From G963663495 sp963663495 (GTDB lineage: Bacteria; Bacteroidota; Rhodothermia; Rhodothermales; Bin80): a stretch of DNA of 64,000 bases. Shown piece after piece: positions 52,408-61,181 of the stretch. Under the pieces are notes generated by a model, which saw only the letters and a program-made list of their open reading frames with translations, was not told the origin of the DNA and searched no databases. The stretch is taken from NCBI GenBank assembly GCA_963663495.1, contig OY760427.1:806001-870000 (forward strand). The letters run 5' to 3'. The translations under genes were made by a program, and so were the position numbers. Positions within the stretch are counted from its first letter, which is position 1. Every line of letters begins with the position of its first letter.

Positions 52408-52854
52408 ATGATGCGCGTTTATTCAATTATTCCCGTTCTAATTTTCGTTTTTGGCTGCACATCCAGCCGCATGGCTGCTCCGGCCGAGGAGCCTATGGCA
52501 CCGGCTGCGATGGAGGTGGAAGCAGTGGAGGTGCACCCACTTGCCGGTGAATGGAATCATACGCTTGATTCCCCGGAAGGCAAACTAACAGGTATGATGA
52601 TGTTTGAGGTAGTTGATGGTGTTCTTGTAGGCACTGTCCATGGGGAAGGGCTCGCTGATGGAGTACCGTTGGAAGATTTGGTATTCGACGCTGAATCCGG
52701 GAAAGTCACGGGATCGTTCGATAGTGGGGGGTTCGGGATTATGGATCTGGACATTACGCTAGAGTCGGCGGACACGATTACGGGATTCATCACGGTGTTG
52801 GACTACGACATTGATGTTCCTCTCCAAGGCTCCCGGGCCGATTCTGAGGAATAG
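52408..52854 (+). CDS. Small predicted lipoprotein
   Basis: A 148-aa protein with signal peptide and lipobox FVFGC (Cys ~17). A Pro/Ala/Glu-rich linker follows, then a domain with ~60 residues of beta strands (LAGEWNHTLDSPEGKLTGMMMFEVVDGVLVGTVHGEG). It resembles small lipocalin-like or 'DUF' domains that measure solute binding, but no family is certain. It lies 8 bp after the oxidoreductase and overlaps the next gene, so it is part of the same operon. Confidence 0.7.
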   Translation: MMRVYSIIPVLIFVFGCTSSRMAAPAEEPMAPAAMEVEAVEVHPLAGEWNHTLDSPEGKLTGMMMFEVVDGVLVGTVHGEGLADGVPLEDLVFDAESGKVTGSFDSGGFGIMDLDITLESADTITGFITVLDYDIDVPLQGSRADSEE

Positions 52855-53117
52855 TGGCGGAACTGTATCCGCTGCTTGGCCGCAGAGTGCGTGTGTATCT
52901 CTACACGAAGGAGGGTATGGTGACAGATGTTTTGGAGGGGCGTGTTGCCGATGTGGCAAGGGCTGTGGAAGTGGTGCCGGGGCAGACAAAGGACCTTGCC
53001 TTAGTCGTAGATCTACCGGCAGACTTCAAGAACAGTGCAGGTACGGAGGGTGAGGGGTGGTTTGCGGTGCAGGACATGCAGTTGGTGGATGGCCCCGCCC
53101 GCTGGTTCGTCAACTAG
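52854..53117 (+). CDS. Hypothetical 87-aa protein
   Basis: A small protein with a GTG start overlapping the TAG of the lipoprotein gene. It reads AELYPLLGRRVRVYLYTKEGMVTDVLEGRVADVAR and ends in LVDGPARWFVN. The beginning looks like a small beta-barrel (SH3/Sm-like) fold. No family is recognised. Overlap with its neighbour and codon regularity suggest it is real. Confidence 0.6.
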   Translation: MAELYPLLGRRVRVYLYTKEGMVTDVLEGRVADVARAVEVVPGQTKDLALVVDLPADFKNSAGTEGEGWFAVQDMQLVDGPARWFVN

Positions 53118-53500
53118 GCCGTTCGGACGATCGGGTTTTCAATATTTTCTCCGCAGTTTACTGAGGATCTCAGCGTTAATCTGAATGTCCGCGTATTGCC
53201 GGCTTTGGGCGCGCGCCCGTTCGTTCCAGGTTGGCGTGTGCACACGGTTTAACGCACTCCAGATGCCGCGTAAAAGCAGTATTTTCTGTAGTACACCGGA
53301 TGGAGTCCAGTTTGTAATTGGTGGTGCATTGGAATGTCTGCAGGATATCGCAGGGCGCGGTCCTGAATGCCCGCATATCAAGCGATCCTCCGGCGTGAGC
53401 TTATAAGGGACTGGGCTCTTGCCTTAGCTGCGGCGCGATGCAGTGTCAGACTGCTGTTTCTCTATAAAGAGGATAAAGCGAACGGTGCAGTGGATGTGTC
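53118..53500. other. 380-bp stretch without a confident gene
   Basis: A minus-strand frame (53139-53381, ending AEILSKLRRKY) looks protein-like only at its C-terminal 30 residues. Nothing recognisable; possibly a decayed gene or the 3' regions of the two flanking genes. Confidence 0.35.
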
Positions 53501-54658
53501 TCAGGCTTTTATCATCACCATCGCCGCGGTCAGGGCTTTGTCCAAGTCGGCCTCCAAGTCTGCAGTCGACTCAATTCCCACTGACAAGCGGATTAGTTCA
53601 TCAAGAATCCCTGTCCGGGCACGCTCGGAAGGACTCATCTTACTGTGCGAGCTTGAAGCTGGTCGTGTGACTAGGGATTCTACGCCTCCGAGGCTCGGCG
53701 CGTGGGTGAACAACTCCATGCTGTTGATGGCACGTATTGCAGCAGCAACCCCGCCGTGGGGCTCAAAGCTGATCATTGCTCCGTAGCCGCCAAGAAGTTG
53801 GCTTGCCCGCGCGTGATGCGCATCAGTGATCAGCCCCGGATAGTTGACCCTTCGGGTACTCGGATGGGCGTCAAGAAAACGGGCAAGCTTTGCGGCGCTC
53901 GCATTCTGGTATTGTACGCGCAGCGCCATGGTTTGTATACCTCGATCCAGGAGGAAGCAGGCGTGTGGATCAAGCGCACCACCCAAATGGTGGATCATTT
54001 TGCCAGCTTTATCTACAAGGTCACCGCACCCAATGATCGCACCTGCCACCACATCTGAATGACCGTTCATGTATTTGGTGGCACTGTGAAGCGACAAATC
54101 GAAGCCGTTAGCAGCCGCCTTGTAATTTATCGGTGTAGCGAACGTGTTGTCAATCAGCGAAACTATTCGGTTGGCCTGGGCGAATGCTACGACGCTTTCC
54201 AGATCCGCAACCCGCAGCAGCGGATTGGAAACAGACTCCACGTAAATGGCCCGCGTCTCCGGTCGAAGGAACGGGTCCCACGAAGTGGCATCGTCAGCAT
54301 CAATGAAGTCGTGCGTTACCCCCAGTTTCGCCAGAAACTGCGTAACAAACGCGTGTGTCCCGCCATACACTCCGTCCTGAACAAGGACGTGGTCTCCAGG
54401 TGAAACAACCGCTAAGAACGCGGATGAGATGGCGGTCATGCCGCTGCCGGTGACCAGTCCGGCTTCGGCGTCTTCCATGATTGCCAGCTTACGGTGCAGT
54501 ACGAGTTGATTGGGTGTATTATTGTATCGGGTGTATTTCAGCGGATGGTCGTCGTGCTCGAACGTTGCTGATTGAAAGATCGGTGTCCGTACCGCGCCGC
54601 AGATGCCCGGCCGTGTTGTTCCGGCGTGTACAAGTTGGGTGTTGATGGAGTATGGCAT
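53501..54658 (-). CDS. Cystathionine gamma-synthase/lyase-type PLP enzyme
   Basis: A 385-aa Cys/Met-metabolism PLP enzyme. NTQLVHAGTTRPGICGAVRTPIFQSATF, YTRYNNTPNQ, GSGMTAISSAFLAVVSPGDHVL, YVESVSNPLL, LIDNTFATP and the PLP lysine in SATKYMNGHSDVVAG are present. Which reaction it performs (MetB, MetC, gamma-lyase) cannot be decided. It is transcribed divergently from the PIG-L gene. Confidence 0.9.
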   Translation of the reverse strand: MPYSINTQLVHAGTTRPGICGAVRTPIFQSATFEHDDHPLKYTRYNNTPNQLVLHRKLAIMEDAEAGLVTGSGMTAISSAFLAVVSPGDHVLVQDGVYGGTHAFVTQFLAKLGVTHDFIDADDATSWDPFLRPETRAIYVESVSNPLLRVADLESVVAFAQANRIVSLIDNTFATPINYKAAANGFDLSLHSATKYMNGHSDVVAGAIIGCGDLVDKAGKMIHHLGGALDPHACFLLDRGIQTMALRVQYQNASAAKLARFLDAHPSTRRVNYPGLITDAHHARASQLLGGYGAMISFEPHGGVAAAIRAINSMELFTHAPSLGGVESLVTRPASSSHSKMSPSERARTGILDELIRLSVGIESTADLEADLDKALTAAMVMIKA

Positions 54659-54790
54659 GGTAGACAGGTTTGTCCCGAGTTCAACCTTATATTCGCGAGC
54701 GTGTTCGGGTGGTTGCCGTGCATGGCCACGAGTTATATGCTATCTTTTGTTGAGCGGGATCCTGTGGCTTAGATTGCCCGTTTTCCCAAG

Positions 54791-56905
54791 ATGAAAGCCC
54801 GTACCGCACTTGTGCTGCTGCTCATAATGAGTGCATGCAGCACCCGTAGTCCCAGACAGGATGCTCCGCAATTTGTGGCAATGAATCTTGCCGCCCATCC
54901 GGATGACGAGGATGGTGCAACGATGCATTATCTTCGCCACGCGAGGAATATCGCCGTACATAGTGTCATTTTCACGCGCGGCGAGGGCGGCCAGAATGAG
55001 ATTGGGCCGGAATTGTATGAGGCCCTTGGTGCCATACGCAGTGCTGAGACGGAGGCAGCGGCCCGTCACCTTGGCACGCAGGTACACTTCTTGAACTTCA
55101 AGGATTTTGGCTACTCAAAGACGGCAACAGAAACGTTCGCCAGGTGGGGAGGCAGGGACAGCGTCATTGCGGAATTGGTGTACATGATCCGCCGCTTAAA
55201 GCCCGACATCGTCTTTACAAACCACGACACCGTGATCACAGGTCCGCGGCGCCAGCACGGCCACCATCAAGTAGTCGGCTTGGCTGCTTACGATGCGTTT
55301 GCGCTTTCTGCGGATTCCACCTACCACCCTGATCAGCTGCTTGAGCCTGGCGCAGATTTGTGGCAGCCTGCACGGCTTTTTCTCCGAAGGTTTGGTGGGG
55401 GAGGTGCATACGATGCCGGGCTGCCCGTCGGAGATATCCATGCCGCCACCGGGGAATCATTTGCTTCGGGTGCTGCCGAGGCGCTTGGGTTCCATGCTTC
55501 ACAGGGAATGGATCAGATTGCAGCGCGGGTTCGCCAGCTTGACACCATGCGCTTCTCCATGCTGAGGGCTTCTGATCCCGTGTCATTGCCACTGACTGAC
55601 CTTTACCACGGACTCAGCCCGCGCGCTGATCGGTCGTTCGACATGCCATACCTCATTGATTCAGGTCGAACCGAAACTGCGAGCCTTATATCGGATGATT
55701 CCATTGCGGTACCCGGTCAAGCATTGGTGCTGTCTTGGGGTAACCTTCCGGCAGATGGTTTGCGGTGGGAATTCAGCGGTGCCTTGGATACTACTGTGTG
55801 GTTACGCGAGCCCGGGATCCGGTTGCATGTTCCCGAGAATGCGGTACTAACCCGTCCGGCCAGAGTCTTTCAATATTTCCGTCGGGTTAACCATCCCCCA
55901 ATAGTATACGCGGCTTATGACGGCACCGGCAGGCAGCCTGTAGTCGCGGGGTACCTTCCTGTAGAGATTGCGGCACCGCTGCACATTGAATCACGACGTC
56001 CATCGGTGAGGCTACATCCGGGGATCAATGAAATTCCGCTACAAGTTCATGTATTTGACCGCGGTCTCCAGAATGCCACTATTGAGGCCACAGTCATGGT
56101 GGATGGCCGGGTTTTGTCCGATAACGTTCTGGAGATGGCGCTCGGAGGTCGCGGCATTACAGGGGGTATCATTCCGGTATCCATGCCAGCAGTGCTTCCC
56201 GGAGCCGACTTTGAGATCATATTGGATGGGGGTACCAATCAAGAGCGATTGGAGGGGCGTGCGTTTGATGCTGTTGTGGCCCCGGGGCTACGATTGGGAT
56301 TGATTGCCAGCTATGATGATACCATGGAGGAAGCTTTGCGAGAACTTGGCGTTGACTATGTGCTGGTAGATCTATCGGAGCCGCAGATGGATGATCTGCA
56401 CACTATTGTGATTGACATCCGCGGCTATCTTGTACGGGAAGACTTAAGAGCCCACAACCAGGAACTGCTGGACTGGGTGCGTGGTGGCGGACACCTTGTA
56501 GTCAGCTACCACAAGACCTTTGAGTGGAATGAGGCTGGGTGGGCGCCTTTTCCGCTGGAGTTGGGGCGTGCCAGGGTGAGTGAGGAGGATGCTGTTGTGA
56601 CAGTCAAGGCCCCGGCTCAACCGCTGATGACATGGCCCAATGTCCTCGGCTCCGAGGTGTGGGAAGGTTGGGTTCAAGAACGCGGCTTGTACTTTCCGCA
56701 GGAATGGGATGACCGTTACGAAGAATTGTTCTGTATGGCGGATACAGGGGAGCCGAGCCACTGCGGCTCAACGCTTCTTGCATCGGTAGGGGATGGAACG
56801 TATTTGTACACGGCATTGGCATGGTATCGGCAGCTGGGGAATCATCACGCCGGCGCTCTTTCCGCATTTGCCAATTTCATCAGCCTTCCTTTGTATAATG
56901 AGTAG
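54791..56905 (+). CDS. PIG-L (LmbE) family deacetylase lipoprotein
   Basis: A 704-aa exported zinc deacetylase. The signal peptide ends in a probable lipobox (IMSAC, Cys16). The PIG-L domain (~30-260) has the metal motif AHPDDE (35-40), FTRGEGGQNEIGPELYEALGAIRSAETEAAA and HGHHQVVG. The C-terminal ~430 residues are strand-rich with sandwich-like repeats and a class-I glutamine amidotransferase-like stretch (WVRGGGHLVVSYHKTFEWN). Members of this group likely remove acetyl groups from GlcNAc-like sugars. The substrate is unknown. Confidence 0.9.
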   Translation: MKARTALVLLLIMSACSTRSPRQDAPQFVAMNLAAHPDDEDGATMHYLRHARNIAVHSVIFTRGEGGQNEIGPELYEALGAIRSAETEAAARHLGTQVHFLNFKDFGYSKTATETFARWGGRDSVIAELVYMIRRLKPDIVFTNHDTVITGPRRQHGHHQVVGLAAYDAFALSADSTYHPDQLLEPGADLWQPARLFLRRFGGGGAYDAGLPVGDIHAATGESFASGAAEALGFHASQGMDQIAARVRQLDTMRFSMLRASDPVSLPLTDLYHGLSPRADRSFDMPYLIDSGRTETASLISDDSIAVPGQALVLSWGNLPADGLRWEFSGALDTTVWLREPGIRLHVPENAVLTRPARVFQYFRRVNHPPIVYAAYDGTGRQPVVAGYLPVEIAAPLHIESRRPSVRLHPGINEIPLQVHVFDRGLQNATIEATVMVDGRVLSDNVLEMALGGRGITGGIIPVSMPAVLPGADFEIILDGGTNQERLEGRAFDAVVAPGLRLGLIASYDDTMEEALRELGVDYVLVDLSEPQMDDLHTIVIDIRGYLVREDLRAHNQELLDWVRGGGHLVVSYHKTFEWNEAGWAPFPLELGRARVSEEDAVVTVKAPAQPLMTWPNVLGSEVWEGWVQERGLYFPQEWDDRYEELFCMADTGEPSHCGSTLLASVGDGTYLYTALAWYRQLGNHHAGALSAFANFISLPLYNE

Positions 56906-56973
56906 CCATTGGCTTGCATTAGGTGTGTGAATTAGCAACATTGTAGCAGGTAGTTAAACGAGGAGTGCCCATT

Positions 56974-57072
56974 ATGAACAAGCGTCAGCGAAAGAACCTG
57001 ATAGTAGCGCTCGGTATTCTGGTCGGCATTGTAGTCATTTTGTCCGTCATCGGCTCCTTGGTTGGAAGCTGA
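56974..57072 (+). CDS. 32-aa single-span membrane microprotein
   Basis: A short gene with AGGAG at 56961-56965, 8 bases before the ATG. It encodes MNKRQRKNLIVALGILVG, then a hydrophobic helix IVVILSVIGSLVGS. A basic N terminus and one helix suggest a small inner-membrane protein. Its TGA lies inside the left 8-bp duplication of TnpB unit 4. Before insertion it met the convergent DUF971 gene stop to stop. Confidence 0.6.
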   Translation: MNKRQRKNLIVALGILVGIVVILSVIGSLVGS

Positions 57073-57076
57073 CTTA
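57069..57076. repeat. 8-bp target duplication of TnpB unit 4 (left copy)
   Basis: CTGACTTA directly before GGG; CTGATTTA follows the other end at 58551-58558, 7 of 8 matching. Confidence 0.75.
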
Positions 57077-58550
57077 GGGAATGATATACGTGAGTGACCA
57101 ACTGTACACAGTGAGGCACTAGTATCAATTTCACGGGTCATAGGGGTCGGTAACCCGAACGCCCCTCGCCGTGCAGCAGCCCGAATCCCGGAGGCCAGTA
57201 TGTTTGCAGCCGCATTCAGGTCTGCATGATCCGCATGTCCACAGGACATACACGTGAATTTGCTCCGTGTCTTACGGTTACTCGCTTCTGTGTGCTCACA
57301 CACAGAACACCGCTGACTGGTATAGGCAGCGGTAACCTTTATCACCTTGCGGCACTTATAGCTCAGCATCTGATCCAGCTGGCCCCAACCTGTTCGCAGT
57401 ATTCCACGGTTGAGGCCAGACTTCTGTTTAACGTTTGTGCCAAAGCTCTCCATCGTCCCCTTAGCTGAACGTGTCATCGCTTTGATCTTCAGGTCCTCCA
57501 GTATCACCGTTGAGGAGCAATTGGCAATACTGCGACTTACCTGGTGGTTCGCATTCTTGAGGACGTTAGCACGCTTGCGCTGTATGCGGGCGATTCTATG
57601 CTTCCGCCTGTTACGACGGTTGGAGCCTCTCTTCTGTCTCGCCAGTCTTCGCTGATACCGCTTCAACTTGGCATCAAGACGCTTCGTATCCGGTTGTCTG
57701 ATAATGCTTGTATCGCCCTCTGTGGAGACCATAGCGACCTGCCCGCAATTACGGTCAATGCCTACAGCACCGCCGGTATCCTCTATTACAGGTGCCTCCA
57801 TCTTGTAGCAGATGACAGCATACCCTTTGCCGGCGTTCTTCTTTACAGTGGCTTTGACGGGTATACCATCAGGGTACGGGTTGCCTCCCCGCCTGCGGAG
57901 CGCCATATATCCCACTTTCGGGATATATGGCTTGCCATCCCGAACCCTTACGTTATCCGGGATCGTGAACGAAGGCGTACTACCACGTCTGGAATGGAAT
58001 CTCGGTCTTCTCTTACCCTCCCTGAAGAATGCCTTCCATGCATCCGCCTGATATTTCAATGTGTATCTAACGACAATGTGTATCTAACGATACCAAAGGA
58101 GTATTCAGGTAGCCACTCGACCGTGCGGCGCAGCGCCGTGAATCGCTTCCCCAGCGAGAAGAAGCTTACCGAGGGCGGCTTCTCTCCAGCCTCTTTCGCT
58201 TTCCTGTACGCCTCGCTCTGCTCTGCGAGGATGGCATTCCACACAAACCTACACGCACCCGCTAATCCAGCAAGGTGCTTGGCGTTACTCCGACTTCCGG
58301 GCAACAGCCTGTATGTGATATTGCGGTATGCACTAACCGTTTCGGGCATGATATTGTGGTTTATAACTCCCTAATATATGGTAGTTATATAACATGAGTA
58401 CCCACGTGTTGAGCTATTTGAAATAATTGCAGTTTTTCGTGAAAAGCGGGAACCGATTATGAAAAACTGGCGAAAGCCATCCTGTCTGCACCACCCAAGC
58501 ACAAAAAGTAACTCCTGCGAAAACGCGTGGCACTCAGCCATATAACTCCC
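57077..58550 (-). mobile_element. TIR-bounded TnpB unit, copy 4
   Basis: A 1474-bp unit with the same modules as the others: MITE-like block, ATATATTA, inner end, split tnpB. The terminal end at 57077 is slightly changed (GGGAATGATATACG instead of GGGAATTATATACG). Target duplications match at 7 of 8. It sits exactly between the stop codons of two convergent genes (microprotein and DUF971), with both stops overlapping the duplicated bases. Confidence 0.85.
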
Positions 58551-58558
58551 CTGATTTA
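58551..58558. repeat. 8-bp target duplication of TnpB unit 4 (right copy)
   Basis: CTGATTTA, see 57069-57076. It includes the stop codon of the DUF971 gene. Confidence 0.75.
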
Positions 58559-58882
58559 CCCGGCACAGTCGGGGCAGGGGCACATTGCGCGTAGGCGGTC
58601 CCAAGCGTGGATACCCGTGTTGTGGCCGTCGTCCCAAATCACGCGCAGGCCTACGCTGCCGGCGGCTTCGAGCCGGATGTTGCGCCATTGCATGAGTGCG
58701 GGTACACGAAAGATATCCGGGTCGGGCAGGGCATGCATGTTGGCATGCCCCTGGCAGCCGGCGCACGGACAGGCGCGGCGCAGTCCGTCAAGCGGGAACA
58801 CACTCCGGTGCCCGTCCCGCCATATGATGGTGAGAGTCTGAGCGTTGCCTTCAACCGTGATGCGGACCGCAACTGTGTCCAT
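58556..58882 (-). CDS. DUF971 (gamma-butyrobetaine hydroxylase-like N-terminal) protein
   Basis: A 108-aa protein of the DUF971 family, often linked to iron-sulfur cluster handling. LTIIWRDGHRSVFPLDGLRRACPCAGCQGH is the hallmark; the C-terminal part ends in LRAMCPCPDCAG. Function is unproven. It lies 5 bases after the sigma-factor stop on the same strand and could be co-transcribed with it. Confidence 0.8.
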   Translation of the reverse strand: MDTVAVRITVEGNAQTLTIIWRDGHRSVFPLDGLRRACPCAGCQGHANMHALPDPDIFRVPALMQWRNIRLEAAGSVGLRVIWDDGHNTGIHAWDRLRAMCPCPDCAG

Positions 58883-58887
58883 CTGAG

Positions 58888-59568
58888 CTATGCTGGCTCT
58901 ATTGCTTTCCTAGACTCAAGCAGGAACGGATAGATCTCCTTCAGCAGGGCCTGCAGTTTGGTTCGTCCCCTGTTTATGCGGCTCTTCACTGTTCCCATGG
59001 GGAGGCCTGTGATTTCGGCGATCTCATCATAGGCGAGCTGCTGGATATCCCGCAGAACCACCACTTCGCGGAAGTTGGGAGGGATCTGGTTGAGCGCGTC
59101 CTGGATGTACTTGTTCTGCAGCATACTTTCCGTATGGCGGTCGGGGGAGAAGGTCTCGTCTGGAATGGCGACTTCGTATTCCTCGTTGTCGCGGTTTATC
59201 GTTTGGATAGAATACATACGCCGCCGCTTGCGCTTGCGATATTCGCTGCGGGCAAGGTTGCCGGCGATGGTATAGAGCCAAGTTGAAAATTTAGCTATGC
59301 GCTGGTAGGAATGCCGATTGCGGTAGACTCGCAGAAAGGTTTCCTGCAGCAGATCTTCACAGCGTTTGTTGTCGCCGAGAAATCCGTACAGATAATGCAT
59401 CAGCCGCTCGCTGTAGCGGCTGACCAGGATATTGAACGCCTCGACTGTACCTGCCTGGAAGTACTCCATCAGATCTTCGTCGCTCATCTGCTGAAGCGTA
59501 TCGTAGCGTGTTACCGCTACGCGGCGTTGCTTTTCTGTTTTTCGAATAATGCGGGCTATGCGTGCCAC
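58888..59568 (-). CDS. ECF-type RNA polymerase sigma factor
   Basis: A 226-aa sigma-70 family member of the extracytoplasmic-function type. Region 2 has FNILVSRYSERLMHYLYGFLGDNKRCEDLLQETFLRVYRNRHSYQRIAKFSTWLYTIAGNLARSEYRKRKRRR. Region 4 has LNQIPPNFREVVVLRDIQQLAYDEIAEITGLPMGTVKSRINRGRTKL. No anti-sigma factor is adjacent. An alternative ATG lies at about residue 28 (MSDEDLMEYF), after a basic N-terminal stretch. Confidence 0.9.
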   Translation of the reverse strand: MARIARIIRKTEKQRRVAVTRYDTLQQMSDEDLMEYFQAGTVEAFNILVSRYSERLMHYLYGFLGDNKRCEDLLQETFLRVYRNRHSYQRIAKFSTWLYTIAGNLARSEYRKRKRRRMYSIQTINRDNEEYEVAIPDETFSPDRHTESMLQNKYIQDALNQIPPNFREVVVLRDIQQLAYDEIAEITGLPMGTVKSRINRGRTKLQALLKEIYPFLLESRKAIEPA

Positions 59569-59877
59569 GTTGCACCTTAGTTTGAGAACCTACGCGGTTG
59601 TCGTAGGAACATGGCTTATCAGGGTTCGTTTTTCCGATTAGCACGGGTAACAAGAAACGATTATCTGCTCGTCATTATTACAGGAAGCGCTAGCTAAAAC
59701 GGGTGGATTCGTAGCCGATTTATCCAAGGCGCCTAAGGGATGCATTTTGGTGTTGTTGCCGTGCAAATTGGTTATCGCAGCAAGATACAAAATATTCTGC
59801 AAGGCGAAATGCCGTCTTGCCTGATACTATCGGATTGATGTTTGCGGCAATTGGGGGAAACCAGATCCCTATCCGCC
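59569..59877. other. Intergenic region between sigma factor and lipoprotein genes
   Basis: About 300 bases between divergently transcribed genes; it should contain both promoters. No gene and no convincing motif is visible. Confidence 0.35.
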
Positions 59878-60387
59878 ATGCGCGTCTTATCTGTATGTTT
59901 CTGCCTTTACGGTTTGTTCGTATTGGGTTGCCGCGACACTGTCGTTGCGCCGCGTTCGGATATTGAGATGCGGACAGTCAATGTGGTCTTTTCTGTGGAC
60001 CGTGCATCATTAAACGGCCCGGTAGCCTCTCAGCAGTATAGCATACCGGATATCACGCGGCGCGTGGTACGTACGGGGGCGGTGCTGGCGTATTACCGTG
60101 AGCAGGATACATGGACGGCTTTGCCTTATACGGTTGGGCGCGAGTCGGCTGACGTTAATGCTGTAGACTACACGTTTACGATCGGTTACGGGTATGACAC
60201 CGGGTTTTTTGAAGTCTTCATTGAGGCTTCGACTTCGGATCCGGCTGTGTGGCAGCAAATTGCAAATAGTCTACCGAGAAGTTATGAGGTGAGGCTGGTT
60301 ATTCTCGAAAATGGACTTCAGAGCGGGCTTGATGCGACGAATTACAACGCGATAATGAGTCATTACGAGCAGTTAGGGTCCTTCTGA
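59878..60387 (+). CDS. Hypothetical lipoprotein
   Basis: A 169-aa exported protein. Signal peptide MRVLSVCFCLYGLFVLGC has a lipobox ending at Cys18. The mature part (DIEMRTVNVVFSVDR, VRTGAVLAYYREQDTWTALPYTVG, YGYDTGFFEVFIEAS) is strand-rich and resembles small lipoproteins of Bacteroidota with no assigned function. The start at 59878 is chosen over 59842 because it begins the signal peptide. Confidence 0.7.
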   Translation: MRVLSVCFCLYGLFVLGCRDTVVAPRSDIEMRTVNVVFSVDRASLNGPVASQQYSIPDITRRVVRTGAVLAYYREQDTWTALPYTVGRESADVNAVDYTFTIGYGYDTGFFEVFIEASTSDPAVWQQIANSLPRSYEVRLVILENGLQSGLDATNYNAIMSHYEQLGSF

Positions 60388-60647
60388 GGAAGGCGCGGTC
60401 AGGTGGTAAGTGGGAGGGTTTGGATCAAAGTGCAGGAGCGGGGTCTTCCCGGCGTCGTTTGCTGCTAGAGCATGTTCACTGCGGTGCCACTGCTTGATTC
60501 GTTGGGGCGGCTGTGCCTTATGTGTGCAGCTGCGCCTTGCTTATTCGCCGTGCTATCGTTATTACCTTTTCAACTGCGATAGCTTGCGGGGCGTCGTTGC
60601 TGCCGCGGGTGTCAAGAATCGAATTGTTAACCAAGGGAGTGCAATTG
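60388..60647. other. Intergenic stretch, nothing identified
   Basis: 260 bases without recognisable gene; it holds the promoter and ribosome-binding site (AAGGGAG) of the Smr gene. Confidence 0.35.
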
Positions 60648-60959
60648 ATGGGCAATGAGGAGGAAGTACCGGTGGAATATCCGGTGGACGGCGTATTGGA
60701 TCTACATGTGTTTCACCCGCGCGATGTGAAATCGGTCGTGAAGGAATACCTGCGTGAGTGCCGACGGGCGGGAATTCTTCGAGTCCGCATCATACACGGC
60801 AAAGGGCGGTCTGTGTTACGGCGTATCGTTCACGGTGTGGTGGAGGCTGACCCGACTGTTGAGCGTTTTTCGGTTGCCGCGGGTGATCGTAGTGGTTGGG
60901 GGGCTACTATTGTTTGGATGGTTCCGGTGGCAGGTGATCGTTCCTGCGGATCAGATTAG
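60648..60959 (+). CDS. Small Smr-domain protein
   Basis: A 103-aa stand-alone Smr domain, related to the C-terminal nuclease domain of MutS2. LDLHVFHPRDVKSVVKEYLRECRRAGILRVRIIHGKG has the LDLH and HGKG motifs; GWGATIVWM closes the domain. AAGGGAG lies upstream of the ATG. Family members bind branched DNA or mRNA and may nick it; the target is unknown here. Confidence 0.85.
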   Translation: MGNEEEVPVEYPVDGVLDLHVFHPRDVKSVVKEYLRECRRAGILRVRIIHGKGRSVLRRIVHGVVEADPTVERFSVAAGDRSGWGATIVWMVPVAGDRSCGSD

Positions 60960-61181
60960 GAGAGGAGATTCGGTATCGCGCAGATGCGATCACGATTTGC
61001 AGGTGCGGGTCGGATACGGAGCGCGTTTGCCAGGGGAGGCAAATCCGGCATCAGGAGCGCGGTGTTATGGGCATTTCAGGCATTGTGGTTCTTCGCTCCC
61101 GAGTTTGGGGCGACAAAGGTTCTTTGATGGGCTTAGCTACCATCCAATGGCACATTGCACCCCATCGTTTGTGCCTGCAGA
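60960..61181. other. Intergenic stretch, nothing identified
   Basis: About 220 bases between convergent genes. No terminator hairpin was found. Confidence 0.35.

Larger units (their letters stand above)
56932..58349 (-). pseudogene. tnpB: tnpB split by the 17-bp duplication (copy 4), C-terminal stop lost
   Basis: N-terminal frame 58056-58349 (97 aa) and C-terminal frame from 58059, overlapping as TTGA. The duplicated unit is AATGTGTATCTAACGAC / AATGTGTATCTAACGAT. RuvC residues are present (GIDRNCG, VILEDLKI, HADLNAA), but the first zinc knuckle has CSVCEH instead of CSVCGH. The usual stop in the terminal repeat is changed from TAA to TCA, so the frame reads through the element end and the antisense of the microprotein gene to 56932. 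This adds ~50 unrelated residues. Confidence 0.8.

Noticed and set aside
53139..53381. 80-codon minus-strand gene
   Set aside because: Only the last 30 residues look protein-like, with no start signal and no family.
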